Assembly (NCBI RefSeq): GCF_000150955.2
Contig: NC_011700.1
Location: 129,070-157,053, forward strand
Length of the DNA: 27,984 bases
Reading direction: 5' to 3'
DNA from: Phaeodactylum tricornutum CCAP 1055/1
Taxonomy: Eukaryota; Bacillariophyta; Bacillariophyceae; Surirellales; Neidiaceae
Made by a program: the position numbers and the translations under genes
Shown: one piece after another, positions 10,094-19,760 of the stretch
How positions within the stretch are numbered: position 1 is the first letter of the stretch
Layout: every line of letters starts with the position of its first letter
Notes under the pieces: model-generated
Databases searched by the model: none
The model's input: only the letters and a program-made list of their open reading frames with translations
What the model was told of the DNA's origin: nothing

Positions 10094-11031
10094 ATTCTTC
10101 ACGGCGTTTGGCACGTGCGTGGTTGCGGGAATTTTGGTAGATATTGGATACGTGAGGAACGGGCGTATACAGACTGTACCGACAACCATTGTCGCCCAAT
10201 CCTCTTTTTGCTTATCCAGGTGCCGTGCCGTCGAGAAAAACACTATATATTGTATGATGGCCAATAATTGGAGACACGAATGATCCCACCATCTAGCCGG
10301 AATGTACTTGGTTGTATTCTATACTCTAGAGTCTACCGGTACATAGGCAGGATATATGGGGGCCCATCACTGCAGTCACCATAGGTTAGTGAATAGTATC
10401 CATGAAGCCAGTGAACAACAGTAAGTGTAACAGGAACAGTAATTGCTCTAGAGGTAGAGGGGGGTAGTCGTTCACGGGGGGTCGATTTTGGGTCGTGTCG
10501 GACACGGATCAGACAGTGGACCGAGTTGGAACGACGAGTCGCAGACTGGCAATCGTGTTTGTTTTGGAATGACACCGTGTACCTACTCCGAGGAGCGTGT
10601 CGCGGTAGATGATGTCATCCTTCACTGTCAATGATACTCCCCGTCACAGTCGGTTTCACCGGTTTACCGTAACAGGAACTGTTGAGGAGAATCATCTCAC
10701 GATAGGACACTCCTTCCCTCGTGGAGACCGCCTCTGTACGAAATTTCTTCTCTCTTGGAGATTTCTTTTGGTTTCTTGGCTCTTTTGTTTGCATTCTCTC
10801 GTGCGGCCTCGACCTTTTTGGTTTGTTGGTGATAGCGTCACTGTTCGTGCAAATCCATTGCGGATTGGATCCAAGCCAACCCACGCAACCAACCATCTCC
10901 GGTTGGACTCGCCCTGGTGGAACCGACGGCCTCTTTACCCAACGAAACCAACCAACCAATTCATTCATCATTCATTCACGGTCGTTCGTTTCCTCACCTT
11001 ACCTATCCCCACCACCATTGTTGCGTGGGAC
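10094..11031. other. Intergenic region and probable 5' leader of copy 4
   Basis: No separate gene is recognised. From about 10730 the sequence is T/C-rich with short repeats of CAACC and ATTC type near 10930-10980, which looks like promoter and untranslated leader. The frame of the downstream gene is open back to an ATG at 10609, so a longer N-terminus cannot be excluded from sequence alone. Confidence 0.45.
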
Positions 11032-12597
11032 ATGACGAACGCGTCCATCTCCACCAACACGGACCTGCCGCAGACGACGGATGAAAGACGCCCGTTACCA
11101 TCAACGAGCGTCAACGAATCCAACTCTGTGGAAACAAGCAAGACGACAGCGGTCGCAAACCAAACCCCGGAAGAGTCCATTCGTCGTTCCCGGGACAAAC
11201 CCGACATGTTCGCCGAACCCGCCCAAGATCTGCCTTTCCCGACGGAGTTGCAACGTGCCCGGCAGAGTACACCGGGAGCCTTTCCACAAGGCGGTACCGC
11301 CACTCGTAGCACGACCTTGTCGACGACGACGACGACGGATGCCAGTCAGTCTACCGCGTCAGTGTCACCGTTGTATATAGCCGCATCCGGTATGCCTTTG
11401 CTGACGGCGACGCTCGTGGCGGAAGACGAGGACGACGCTACCGGACATTCGGAGACTACCAGTGGAACGCACTCAACCCCGCGTCACAATGACGATGATG
11501 ATGAAGAAAAGCAGCGTGGATCGGTAGTCCTTGCCACAGCGGAACCGTGGGAACAACATTCCGTAACCGAAAAAACTCTACGCCGGACTCGCCGTAAGCG
11601 CTGCACGTACGCCCTTGTGGTCTTGCTGGGAATCGTGGGGCTCGTACTGGGCGTAACTTTGGGGATTACCAACCGCACGAACAGTCGCACCGACAGCCAA
11701 ACGACTGCAATAACGGCGAACGACGGTACAACTACCGGAGACGCCAACGGCGATCGTGACAGTTTGGATGGCGACACCGACGATGCACTCTCCGTCTCGC
11801 AAACGTCCCACGTCGTGGCTTGGCCGGTAGCTACTTCCTGTCTGGATGAACCATCTCGGCCACTCGTACGGGTTTCTTGTGGCGCCACGGAAACGGTACG
11901 CATTCGCACCGTCCAAAACGCCAACTGCACCCTTACGAGCGATCGCACCAACGAAGCCACGTGCGTCCCGGATCAGCTTGCCAATTCAGCAAGGTTGGCG
12001 GTTGCCTTTTGGGACTGTACCGGCATCGTGCCGGGGTCCGTCGGCCCCGTCCAAGCGGTGCTATCCCCGTCGCTCCCTACCGACACCGCCAATAACGTTC
12101 CAAACGACGCTTGTTCGACATGGACGGTGGACACCTTCACGTCCAATGCCCCCACCGTACCAACCTACCTTATTCTGGGCGACGTGTGTCCCGTCGTTGC
12201 CTCCAACACGGAAGCTGTCCCAAGCCAAGATAGTGCCGACCACGATGCGACGGAAAGTGCGACCAACGACGACGCGTGGAACGACGACGACCGCCGCATC
12301 CTTACGGTCCCCGATACAACCCAAGCCGATTGGCACATTGTTACACAACGAGACGGTTCCTGTCCGGCACCCGGCACCAACGTGACGGTAGCGTCGAGCC
12401 AACTGCAAGTATGCGCGTGGTTGGAACCGAACGATTGGGAGATGCCGGAACTCCGCGTCCGCCACGACCGTTTGCCGTGCCGACACGCGGTAGATCGAGG
12501 CCCAAGCCTGGAGTCGTTTTGGTATCAGGCGGACCAATTGTTCCAGACCGACGTCATTGTGAACGCGCTAGAACCGTACGGTACGCCACAAGGGTGA
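11032..12597 (+). CDS. Single-pass membrane protein, ten-Cys ectodomain (copy 4, intact)
   Basis: This is a paralogue of the gene at 8297 with the same architecture. From the ATG at 11032 it is 521 residues. The EPAQD/PFPTELQR/QSTPGAFPQ block begins at residue 59, followed by PLLTATLVAED, a basic stretch (RRTRRKR) and one membrane segment at about 193-215. A Thr/Asp-rich linker and an ectodomain with ten cysteines follow, each in the same local context as in the paralogue (SCLDE, SCGAT, NCTL, TCVP, DCTG, ACST, DVCP, GSCP, QVCA, PCRH). Outside these anchors the two proteins are strongly diverged, so the duplication is old. I prefer the 11032 start because it gives an N-terminus like copy 3; the extension from 10609 adds 141 residues including a second hydrophobic stretch that copy 3 lacks. 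Predicted type II topology. Function is unknown; a surface or secretory-pathway role is inference. Confidence 0.82.
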   Translation: MTNASISTNTDLPQTTDERRPLPSTSVNESNSVETSKTTAVANQTPEESIRRSRDKPDMFAEPAQDLPFPTELQRARQSTPGAFPQGGTATRSTTLSTTTTTDASQSTASVSPLYIAASGMPLLTATLVAEDEDDATGHSETTSGTHSTPRHNDDDDEEKQRGSVVLATAEPWEQHSVTEKTLRRTRRKRCTYALVVLLGIVGLVLGVTLGITNRTNSRTDSQTTAITANDGTTTGDANGDRDSLDGDTDDALSVSQTSHVVAWPVATSCLDEPSRPLVRVSCGATETVRIRTVQNANCTLTSDRTNEATCVPDQLANSARLAVAFWDCTGIVPGSVGPVQAVLSPSLPTDTANNVPNDACSTWTVDTFTSNAPTVPTYLILGDVCPVVASNTEAVPSQDSADHDATESATNDDAWNDDDRRILTVPDTTQADWHIVTQRDGSCPAPGTNVTVASSQLQVCAWLEPNDWEMPELRVRHDRLPCRHAVDRGPSLESFWYQADQLFQTDVIVNALEPYGTPQG

Positions 12598-12806
12598 GAT
12601 CGACCCCCCGGGATGGACTACAGGCCATACGCGAGGGGACTGGTCAACAATCATTCTCGGGCTGCGGGTGAACATCGAACAAGGCCGCCATGATAACGAG
12701 CGAGTGCACAGTATGCGTATTACCTATAGTCTAAATATTCTTGTACACGGAAAAATGTGTTCAACTACAATTCCGTGTAGGGTCACGGTAACGCCGTTGA
12801 CGGCGT

Positions 12807-13520
12807 TTACAGTTCGTTTTCCGCGTCATCCGATGTCGCCGGGGGGCCCACCATTTGCTGCAACAAATGAATACGTCGTTCCATCCATAGTTTGAGTTCT
12901 GGTTTGACCTTGGCGTCCACCATCCGTTGGAGTCGTTGCAACTCGGTCGTTTTCTGTTCCACCTCCCAGGCATGAATCTTGTCCAAATAGGCGATTTCCT
13001 GATCATTGCAACCTTCGCGCGAGACGACGTCACACCGAAAGGCCGGCACGACGTCGGCTCCCAGAATTTCCAAGATTTCTATACGAAAGATGAGGACGGC
13101 GTTGGGGGGAATGCGCGGTGGACTGCCGCGTTCACCGTACGCGAGTTCGGAAGGAATGTAGAGTTCCCACTGGTCGCCTTGCACCATACGCTGCATGGCT
13201 TCGGTCCATCCGGCAATGACTTGATTGGGTGCGAACGTGGTGGGTTCGTCGCGATCGTAGGAACTGTCAAAGGTGCTTCCATCCAGCAAGGTTCCGGCGT
13301 AGTGACAGGAACAGGGTGTGGAGGCACCGGGATGGTAGGCGCCCGTCCCATTGACCAGTGGCTTGTACTGCAAACCGGAAGGCAACTCGATGACTCCGGG
13401 TTGGGCCCGGTTGGAAGCCAGATACGCGAGGCCTTCGGCGTCACTCGCGGCCGCGTACGGAGATAACGAGGCGACGGCAACAACGCCGACGAACGAGAAG
13501 AATGAGCGAGACAGGAACAT
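12807..13520 (-). CDS. Secretory-pathway FKBP-type peptidyl-prolyl isomerase
   Basis: The 237-residue protein has an N-terminal signal peptide (hydrophobic core FFSFVGVVAVASL, likely cleavage after about residue 25, near AAAS|DAE). A single FKBP domain spans about 43-155. Typical FKBP residues are visible: HYAGTLLDGSTFDSS, the pocket segment VIAGWTEAM, and AYGERG followed by IPPNAVLIFRIEIL. It should catalyse cis-trans isomerisation of Xaa-Pro bonds in secreted or ER proteins. A C-terminal extension of about 80 residues is largely helical and charged, possibly coiled coil (about 180-215), with an added Cys pair. The protein ends in -ENEL, close to but outside the classical K/HDEL-type retention pattern. 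There is no diatom plastid-targeting Phe motif at the cleavage site, so plastid import is unlikely. It is convergent with the membrane-protein gene ending at 12597. The start is the first ATG and immediately gives the signal peptide. Confidence 0.93.
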   Translation of the reverse strand: MFLSRSFFSFVGVVAVASLSPYAAASDAEGLAYLASNRAQPGVIELPSGLQYKPLVNGTGAYHPGASTPCSCHYAGTLLDGSTFDSSYDRDEPTTFAPNQVIAGWTEAMQRMVQGDQWELYIPSELAYGERGSPPRIPPNAVLIFRIEILEILGADVVPAFRCDVVSREGCNDQEIAYLDKIHAWEVEQKTTELQRLQRMVDAKVKPELKLWMERRIHLLQQMVGPPATSDDAENEL

Positions 13521-14220
13521 ATTCCAAAAACAAGGCCGAACGAGATTAGCAACGACGGAACGTGGGAGATTGCTCGAGCAAAGAGAGTGTACTGCGCAGA
13601 GAGCTTGGATTGCTCGAGTAAGAAAATGAAAGATTGTCAGAGGATACAGTTTCAGTTTACAGTTAGTTGCATTAGCTAGAGAGGCACACGTGAGAGTAAA
13701 GTACTGGTGGGAGACGGACTAACCGTCGCTCTCGCTAGTACAGTACTTGTGCGTCCGTTCCCACCGCTCGAGCAAGACCCTACACGAATGTTGAACTGTA
13801 GGGGTTGTTGGCAAATGACTTTGAGTACCGTTCGTAATCACAGTCAATCCCACTCCTCGTACCGTTCCGATTTTACTCGTGACTAAAGTTGATATTGCAT
13901 CGTACCATATTTTCGCCAACAGTGAGAAAGAACTTTACATTCCCTTCGTATGTCAGGCAAGGATCATTCACAAGTCACATTATACGCGGCACTTGAACTC
14001 TTCGAAGACACTGCGTTGCCAAAAGGAAAGGGAAGCTAAGGAACCTGTAGACGTCTTCCGTGGCATTGCATTCACGGACGCGCCGTGGGGGAAAATTCCT
14101 AGATTCCTGCGGTAGAACACACGTACCTAGTGTAAACCGTGGAGCTGACTGTGCGTGCGCGACACTACCACCAAACCTTGCTCGTCCCAAAGTCCCGACG
14201 TATTATCCACTCGGTAGTGA
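13521..14220. promoter_or_regulatory. Divergent intergenic region between FKBP and lipase genes
   Basis: This 700-base gap separates the starts of two divergently transcribed genes, so it must hold both promoters. No coding region is convincing. Three copies of a CTCGAG-centred palindrome lie on the FKBP side: TTGCTCGAGCAA at 13570-13581, a one-mismatch copy at 13610-13621 and a partial copy at about 13765-13776. They may be binding sites, but this is inferred from repetition only. Confidence 0.45.
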
Positions 14221-16011
14221 ATGACGGTTCAGCGGTGGCGGAACGGGTGGGGGAGGGTAGGATGGTGCATTCTGTGGTACGGCGCGCTGCCGATCTACGG
14301 GACGGATATTCCCTCGGAGGAGGGTTCCCCCGGGTCGGATCCCACGACGACCTCAACAAGAACGACGCCCACCCCCAGTACTGCCATTCCCAACGACTAT
14401 GCCTGGCTCAATCTCGGGTCGTCCGTTCCGTTCTTTTCGCAACTATTCGACAATCCCGATCCTTCCGATGATCCCTTTGATCGCCTTGCCGGTTCCCACG
14501 AATCGGAAGATTCCGATCTCTTTCGGAAGCTCGCTTCCCTCTTTCGATCGACACCATCTCTGAGTGTGTTTCCGAACGACAACAGCAACAACAATTACGA
14601 CAAGGTACACGACGAGAGTCAGAAATTCGTCAACCAAATTGTGAACACCTTTAGTTCTCCCGGGCAAGCACAAACTCGCCAACAAATCTTCAAATTGTTC
14701 CAGCAAAGCATCATCGCCATGCAGGAACAAATGCAGAAAACCTTTGGAGACATGCAGAACGAACTTTGGGAGCGTTTCAATCTACTGCAACTCACCTATT
14801 TTCTACAGCACGAAGAATCCGTCAAGAATCCTGTTTGGAAACGACGCCAGCATCGATTTATGACGCCACTGCCCGTCAGCGAGGCCGTACAACTGGGCGA
14901 TGGACTCTTTCTCTCCCATCTCGCTTACGTGGACGACTGTCACCTCATTCAGGAATATCTGCGGAGCTTCCATAACGGCGCCTTTGTCCTACGCAACTGC
15001 ACCACCTCCAGTCAACCCAACCAACCGGCCCACTTTTTGGCCGTCCGTAAGATCGCCAGCCCCTCCCAGACAACCACAAAATCCTTCCTGACGCCTGAGT
15101 GGAAATGGCTCATTCATCAGTACTTGCCCTTCTTCTTTCGTCCCGAACCGCTCGAAGTCGTCCTCACGATCCGCGGCACCAAAGAAATAGGTGACTTCTT
15201 GTCCGACGCCATGTTAGCCGCCGCGAAGCATCGGAATGGTAAGGCACACGACGGTATACTCAAATCAACCCAATGGATGCTGAAAACATACACGGACGAT
15301 TTGCAACAATTGTTAAAAGATTCTCAACGGGATAGAATGAATCTATGGTTGGTCGGACATTCTCTAGGAGGCGGAACGGCGGCCTTAATGGCCATTGAGT
15401 TGTTCGAAACGCAAGACGGATGGGTTCAGCCCCACGCATTGGGCTTTGGTACGCCCTCCTTGGTCTCAGCGGAACTATCCCGCAAGTACAAACCAATTGT
15501 TAAGACCGTCATTAACGATGCCGATGCCGTGCCCCGCATGTCGGGTGCGTCCATTGCCAACGCTTGGCTACGAGTCGTCCGTTTTAACTGGACCGATGCC
15601 TTCTTGCAAGACTTTGATCAAACCGTTGGTTTTTTGAGCGATTACTTCTTAAAATTCAAGATGAATACCGATTGGATCAATGAGTGCTCGCGTGACATTC
15701 GACAGATACTCATCACTTGGCTTGATCAAAAGGTTTCTCCGGGCTTGAAGAACTTGCCTAAAGCGACCGAAAAAGAATCCGAACTCATTCCTCCCGGAAA
15801 CTGTGTCCACTTATACCGTGATGGAACTTCCTGGCAAGGAGCATACACCAGCTGTTACTTCTTTCAAGAGTTGGAAGTGGTTCGGCACTTGGTCGATGAT
15901 CATTTGATTCCGGGCGGGTACTACCGTGGCCTTTTGAATTATGTTCGCGAGCAGAAACAGAATGTTTCATGGAAATTCGACCATGACCTGCTCACACTCC
16001 CGGTGGGCTAG
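14221..16011 (+). CDS. Secreted class 3 (Lipase_3) triacylglycerol lipase-like protein
   Basis: The 596-residue protein has an alpha/beta-hydrolase fold of the fungal/plant class 3 lipase type, acting on acyl-glycerols or related esters. The N-terminus has a hydrophobic segment (VGWCILWYGALPIYG) suited to a signal peptide or anchor. A Gln-rich helical region lies at about 155-195. The oxyanion-side motif VVLTIRGTKE.GDFLSD is near 313-328 (RGT at 318-320). The nucleophile elbow GHSLGGG places the catalytic Ser at 381, the INDADAVPR segment gives a likely catalytic Asp at 435, and VDDHLIPGGY gives a likely His at 561. All three are in the order expected for the family. The natural substrate cannot be deduced. 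It diverges from the FKBP gene upstream and converges on the ESCRT gene downstream. No break is visible and the frame is uninterrupted. Confidence 0.9.
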   Translation: MTVQRWRNGWGRVGWCILWYGALPIYGTDIPSEEGSPGSDPTTTSTRTTPTPSTAIPNDYAWLNLGSSVPFFSQLFDNPDPSDDPFDRLAGSHESEDSDLFRKLASLFRSTPSLSVFPNDNSNNNYDKVHDESQKFVNQIVNTFSSPGQAQTRQQIFKLFQQSIIAMQEQMQKTFGDMQNELWERFNLLQLTYFLQHEESVKNPVWKRRQHRFMTPLPVSEAVQLGDGLFLSHLAYVDDCHLIQEYLRSFHNGAFVLRNCTTSSQPNQPAHFLAVRKIASPSQTTTKSFLTPEWKWLIHQYLPFFFRPEPLEVVLTIRGTKEIGDFLSDAMLAAAKHRNGKAHDGILKSTQWMLKTYTDDLQQLLKDSQRDRMNLWLVGHSLGGGTAALMAIELFETQDGWVQPHALGFGTPSLVSAELSRKYKPIVKTVINDADAVPRMSGASIANAWLRVVRFNWTDAFLQDFDQTVGFLSDYFLKFKMNTDWINECSRDIRQILITWLDQKVSPGLKNLPKATEKESELIPPGNCVHLYRDGTSWQGAYTSCYFFQELEVVRHLVDDHLIPGGYYRGLLNYVREQKQNVSWKFDHDLLTLPVG

Positions 16012-16362
16012 TTTTACCTTTCTCTGGAAGTGTCCATGTGTAGACTATATTTGTCTCTGCGCCTTCATTTCGGAAAGTGCACGACATTAGGCTGCAATGT
16101 TGAGATCTTGTACCAGATAGTGCGCAATGTGGGTCTACTTAATCAATACCTCTGTTGTCAATTCATTCTTCGAGCGACGCATATGTTGGAATGATAGGAG
16201 AACTCCATGGTATTGGTGTGCCATTATTTGTAAGTCTAGCATTCAAAACTACCACTCTAGTCCTCTGTAGACCCGCATTTACAAGATGTTGCTAAAAAGA
16301 TGTCGAGATTCGTTCTAGTTTTAAAGAAAAGCAATAAGATACTCGCTAGAGAGTGCGTGTAT
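16012..16362. other. Convergent 3' intergenic region
   Basis: No gene is visible. The stretch lies between the 3' ends of the plus-strand lipase and the minus-strand CHMP1 gene and should contain both 3' untranslated regions. Confidence 0.5.
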
Positions 16363-17066
16363 CTAATTGCGTAAATTGGCCAGTCGGGCTTCCAGATCAT
16401 TCGATTCGGACTTTGCAGGCTCCTGCACCTGGGGCGTCTTTTTTGCAATCGGACCTGCTTCAGAGAACGCTTCTCCCAATTCGAGATTATTCTCATCCGC
16501 CACTCGCCCAATAAGTTCATCGACTTGTTCCGCAGGTGTCGATGTCGCTGTAGTAGCGTTCATAGCACCCTCCATGTACTGCGTCTTGACATCAAGATCT
16601 TCAAACTGCTGCTCAAATTTATCCATCGTGGAGCTGAGTTTCTCAATATCCATACTCGCCATGGACCTGCCCATTCCTTTTACAACGCCTTTCATGCTAT
16701 CCGAAACTGCATTCATACGGACTGCTGTTTCGATTCGTGAACAGCAAGCGTCCAAGCGCGATGCCATCCGCAAATGATTAAGAGATTGGTTCTTTTCGCG
16801 AATGGCGTCTTGACCGTAAATCCGAGCTCCTTCGGAATTTCCTTGTTGGATCGCCTGTTCGAAGAGTCGACCTAGCGTCAGTCCCATTGATAAGGAAAGG
16901 CTGCAGGCTGAATCAAGCTTTTGGTGGATTTCCTTTGTCTTACCTTTTTAAGCTTTTCCAAAGCTGCCTTTTCGTTCTTCTCACATTTTTTGGACGACCG
17001 ATGCATTTGCTTGCTCGTAATCCGCAAGTTTACGAGCTCTTCCTCTAGGCTAATCTTGTTCCCCAT
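16363..17066 (-). CDS. CHMP1: CHMP1/Did2-like ESCRT-III subunit
   Basis: This is a spliced gene. Exon 1 (17066-16944) encodes 41 residues starting MGNKISLEEEL. A GT-AG intron of 89 bases (16943-16855) follows, with donor AAG|GTAAGA and acceptor CAG|GCG in phase 0. Exon 2 (16854-16363) gives a total of 204 residues, the usual CHMP1 length. The joined sequence shows the Snf7-family N-terminal helices with K/R-rich face (LKITSK-like, KCEKNEKAALEKLKK, then AIQQGN.EGARIYGQDAIR.K), the CHMP1-typical RL…IETA and the MKGVVKGMG.SM segment. An acidic C-terminal half follows. It ends in an MIT-interacting MIM1 helix, LEARLANLR. CHMP1 proteins recruit Vps4 and act in late-endosome vesicle formation, cytokinetic abscission and nuclear-envelope sealing. 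The gene converges with the lipase gene. Confidence 0.95.
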
Positions 17067-17412
17067 GGCGCTATTGATAATCGGAAAGAAATTGGATTGG
17101 GTGGGGGGATACCAAGAAAGAATGCGAGATACTCTATGAACTGAACAGTGGTCCAAGTCGTTCGATAACCTGTGAAGACTGTTCCGCCACCATTGTGCTC
17201 TTCCGTTTCTGTAGACTCGACTCGTCCTTTTTGCCCCGTTGAGTCTTGCAGTGCAATTTTGCCTTCATCGTTGATAGATCAATATTTTTAGTAGTGTTTC
17301 AGTAAGACGTTATATTTCAGAAGGCTGAGGAAAGCAAATAGGGACCACTGCGCGACTCGTTCTCCCCGAAACAGTCTTCCGTCCTGCCAAATTCGAACTC
17401 ACAGTCACAGAC
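17067..17412. promoter_or_regulatory. Upstream region of the CHMP1 gene
   Basis: This 346-base stretch lies between the CHMP1 start and the left arm of the inverted repeat. It shows no coding region and should contain the CHMP1 promoter. No specific element is recognised. Confidence 0.35.
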
Positions 17413-18179
17413 AGAGAAAATTCGCTGAAGGGATGGGAAAAAGTGAAAAACTTCTAGAAGGGAACAGAACGTGTTCAATATAAGTAGCTTTACTTGGAAC
17501 CGGCATTTTGTTAAGTATTAAACTCAAGGTCATGATTTCGTCACGGATGCAGAAGGTTCATGCCAAGATACTTATTACTTGGCGTCCGAGAAGAGATGCT
17601 GCGGTGCCACACCACAAAGGAAACAAGTTGTTTCGGCAGCAAACGTCTGCAGGGGGCCGGATTGTTTCCCCAAACGTTGCGTGCAAGTGGATTGAACCGC
17701 AAACAGTTGTGGAAATCGACAGATGACGCTTAGGGACTTCTATGTTCCGGCTCATTGCAGTCATTTGGGCTGGAAGTGCATATGCCCTGTCTGGGCTGTA
17801 CGTTTGTTGGCAGATTTTTCCTTTTTAAAGAGAGAAATAAGAACAAGAGAACCCTGAAGGGAAGCGAACAATAGATTAAACCTACCATACGGAGCTGATT
17901 GGATTGCTCAGCAGCCTTTTTGCGGATCCTACGGTTTGGAAACTGAAGCCATCGCCCTTTCCATAGTTGTTGAAAGAGGTTAAAGAGACAGTAAGTACCT
18001 GCCGTTGGGTAATTGACCGGCAACGGTCGGCATCTTAGGCAACGACGCGGTGTTTAGCTTAAATGGATTGAATACTTAGTATAGTACTTGCGTCAAATGA
18101 AGCTACTTAGAATGATTACGTTCTGTCCCCTTTAAAGAAGTTTTCCACTTTTCCGCATCCCCTCAAGCGAATTTTCTCT
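17413..18179. repeat. 767-base unit with ~107-base imperfect inverted ends
   Basis: The left arm (17413-17519) and the reverse complement of the right arm (18179-18071) align along their length. Both begin AGAGAAAATTCGCT. They then share a GGGATG…AAAAGTG…AAAACTTCT run, a CAGAACGT block, TAAGTAGCTT, and AAGTATT at the inner edge, with scattered substitutions and short gaps. The interior of about 550 bases is not repeated. It contains a weak possible minus-strand spliced ORF (ATG at 18033, candidate donor at 17998) that I do not recognise. The structure resembles a non-autonomous DNA transposon or an inverted duplication. I did not find a convincing target-site duplication. Confidence 0.65.
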
Positions 18180-19760
18180 TAAAAATTAACACTGTAAGTA
18201 AAAAGGTTTCGGTCTTATTCACTGTCCGACACTCCATTCAGCACAATCTATTCGAAGGACATTTTATCTAGAGACACATTGGGTACCGCAAAAACATCCG
18301 GGAGCAACACTTCCTCTTTACAGTTAATTGTTACCGGGAGTTCGAAATGTAGATTTTGAAGAGCCCATCTTGTCTTCGTAGCTTTGTCAAGATCATTTTG
18401 CGACTTTCTTCATCGCTTGTAGATCGTATGATGTTTGACTGACTGTGAAATAGTAGCGTTGATTTTTGCTTTCAGGTATTTTACCCTTCCCTTTGCCCCA
18501 TGCAAATTCAGTTTAGTTTTCAGAATGGAATGTTGTATGGAATATAAAGCGTGTTCAATCCAGTGTGATTCTCGCATTCTAGCCATTAGAAATGGAGTCA
18601 CCAGTGGCATCATTACTGGACAATTGGCGGGGCCTAGCTAGACACGCTGGAAGACGAAACTACTGCAAGCGCTGTCTTTCAGATAAACTAATCTAACATT
18701 AAATGAAAAATTTGGCTCTTTAAAAAAATGAATTCTACAAGCATCCAAGGCTGCAAGGTAACAAGCGCACTAACCACAAACCCCCTACGGTTTATGTGCA
18801 CCTCCATGAAAGCGCTCCGGAGTACATTTGACAGATGAGTACAAGTTTCGTAGTATTCAGGAAATATGATGATACCATCATTGAGCACTCACCGTGTATG
18901 GTGCTCATTCCACCAATAGAGCTAATTATTTGTAAGGAAGAGAACTCGAATTCTGTGGTTATATTGTGCACGGAATAAGGTCATCGAATTGACAGGAAGT
19001 TCTCGAGAGAAAAAGACTGCCACCACACCCGAAGTTTCTTGTGAGGCGGAGCCGTCGAGTGCACCAATTGACCGCTCTGGCTCCAAAGGATATTGGAATA
19101 ATTTTTACCGCACGTATATTCTGCATCGGACCGACCTTGCAGAATAGATTCATATAAAGGGCTGTCCAACAAAGCTAGAGACCTAATTACACTTACATTG
19201 GCGAGCTTTCTAACAGGCGAACTCTCTCTAAAACAAATAACCTCTGACATCATTGTATATGACGTAGTTGTGCGAGCGTTTTAGTATACAACTTGCAATC
19301 GGTGTCTTAAGTAAACGGGTTTTCAACCCAGAAAAGCGAAGAAAAGCGGAAAGATGAAGTTTGCTTCATCGCAATGTTCCGCCGGTTAAAGCCATTGTTG
19401 CGAATGAAGACGAAGGTACAGAGCTCTCGTGCAATCTCTACTTTGCAATGCGCCACCAGTAGACCGTCCATCAATATACTTTGGGTGCACAATGAGGACC
19501 GACCAGCTGAAATGGACCGCCTAGCCTTGAAGGCGAAAGGGTGGATTGCAAAACATGCAGAAAGAGTAAGCAAGCAAACAATCCTTGTCTCCATGAGACT
19601 TTGTATGTCTCTACTTTCCATTGCTTTAAATTTGTGAGCAATTGGGCCTTTTTACTCATAGGTTAACTTGTGTTCCACAAGTTTATCGATGGAGAAAACG
19701 ACGATACTGAAGTGGCGTCTATCACTCACTACTGCTAAAGCATCGCATCGATTCGCCGAT
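18180..19760. other. Long intergenic stretch, no recognised gene
   Basis: Nothing here matches a family I know. Short frames on both strands look like chance. The best of them is a plus-strand ORF from 19374 that could splice through a GTAAGC…CATAG intron (about 19566-19660) and would then run antisense into the HSF gene. It has no recognisable domain, and I give it little weight. Confidence 0.35.

Noticed and set aside
17380-17400. TTCGAA-containing stretch considered as a tRNA B-box
   Set aside because: No matching A-box, acceptor stem or anticodon arm could be folded around it.
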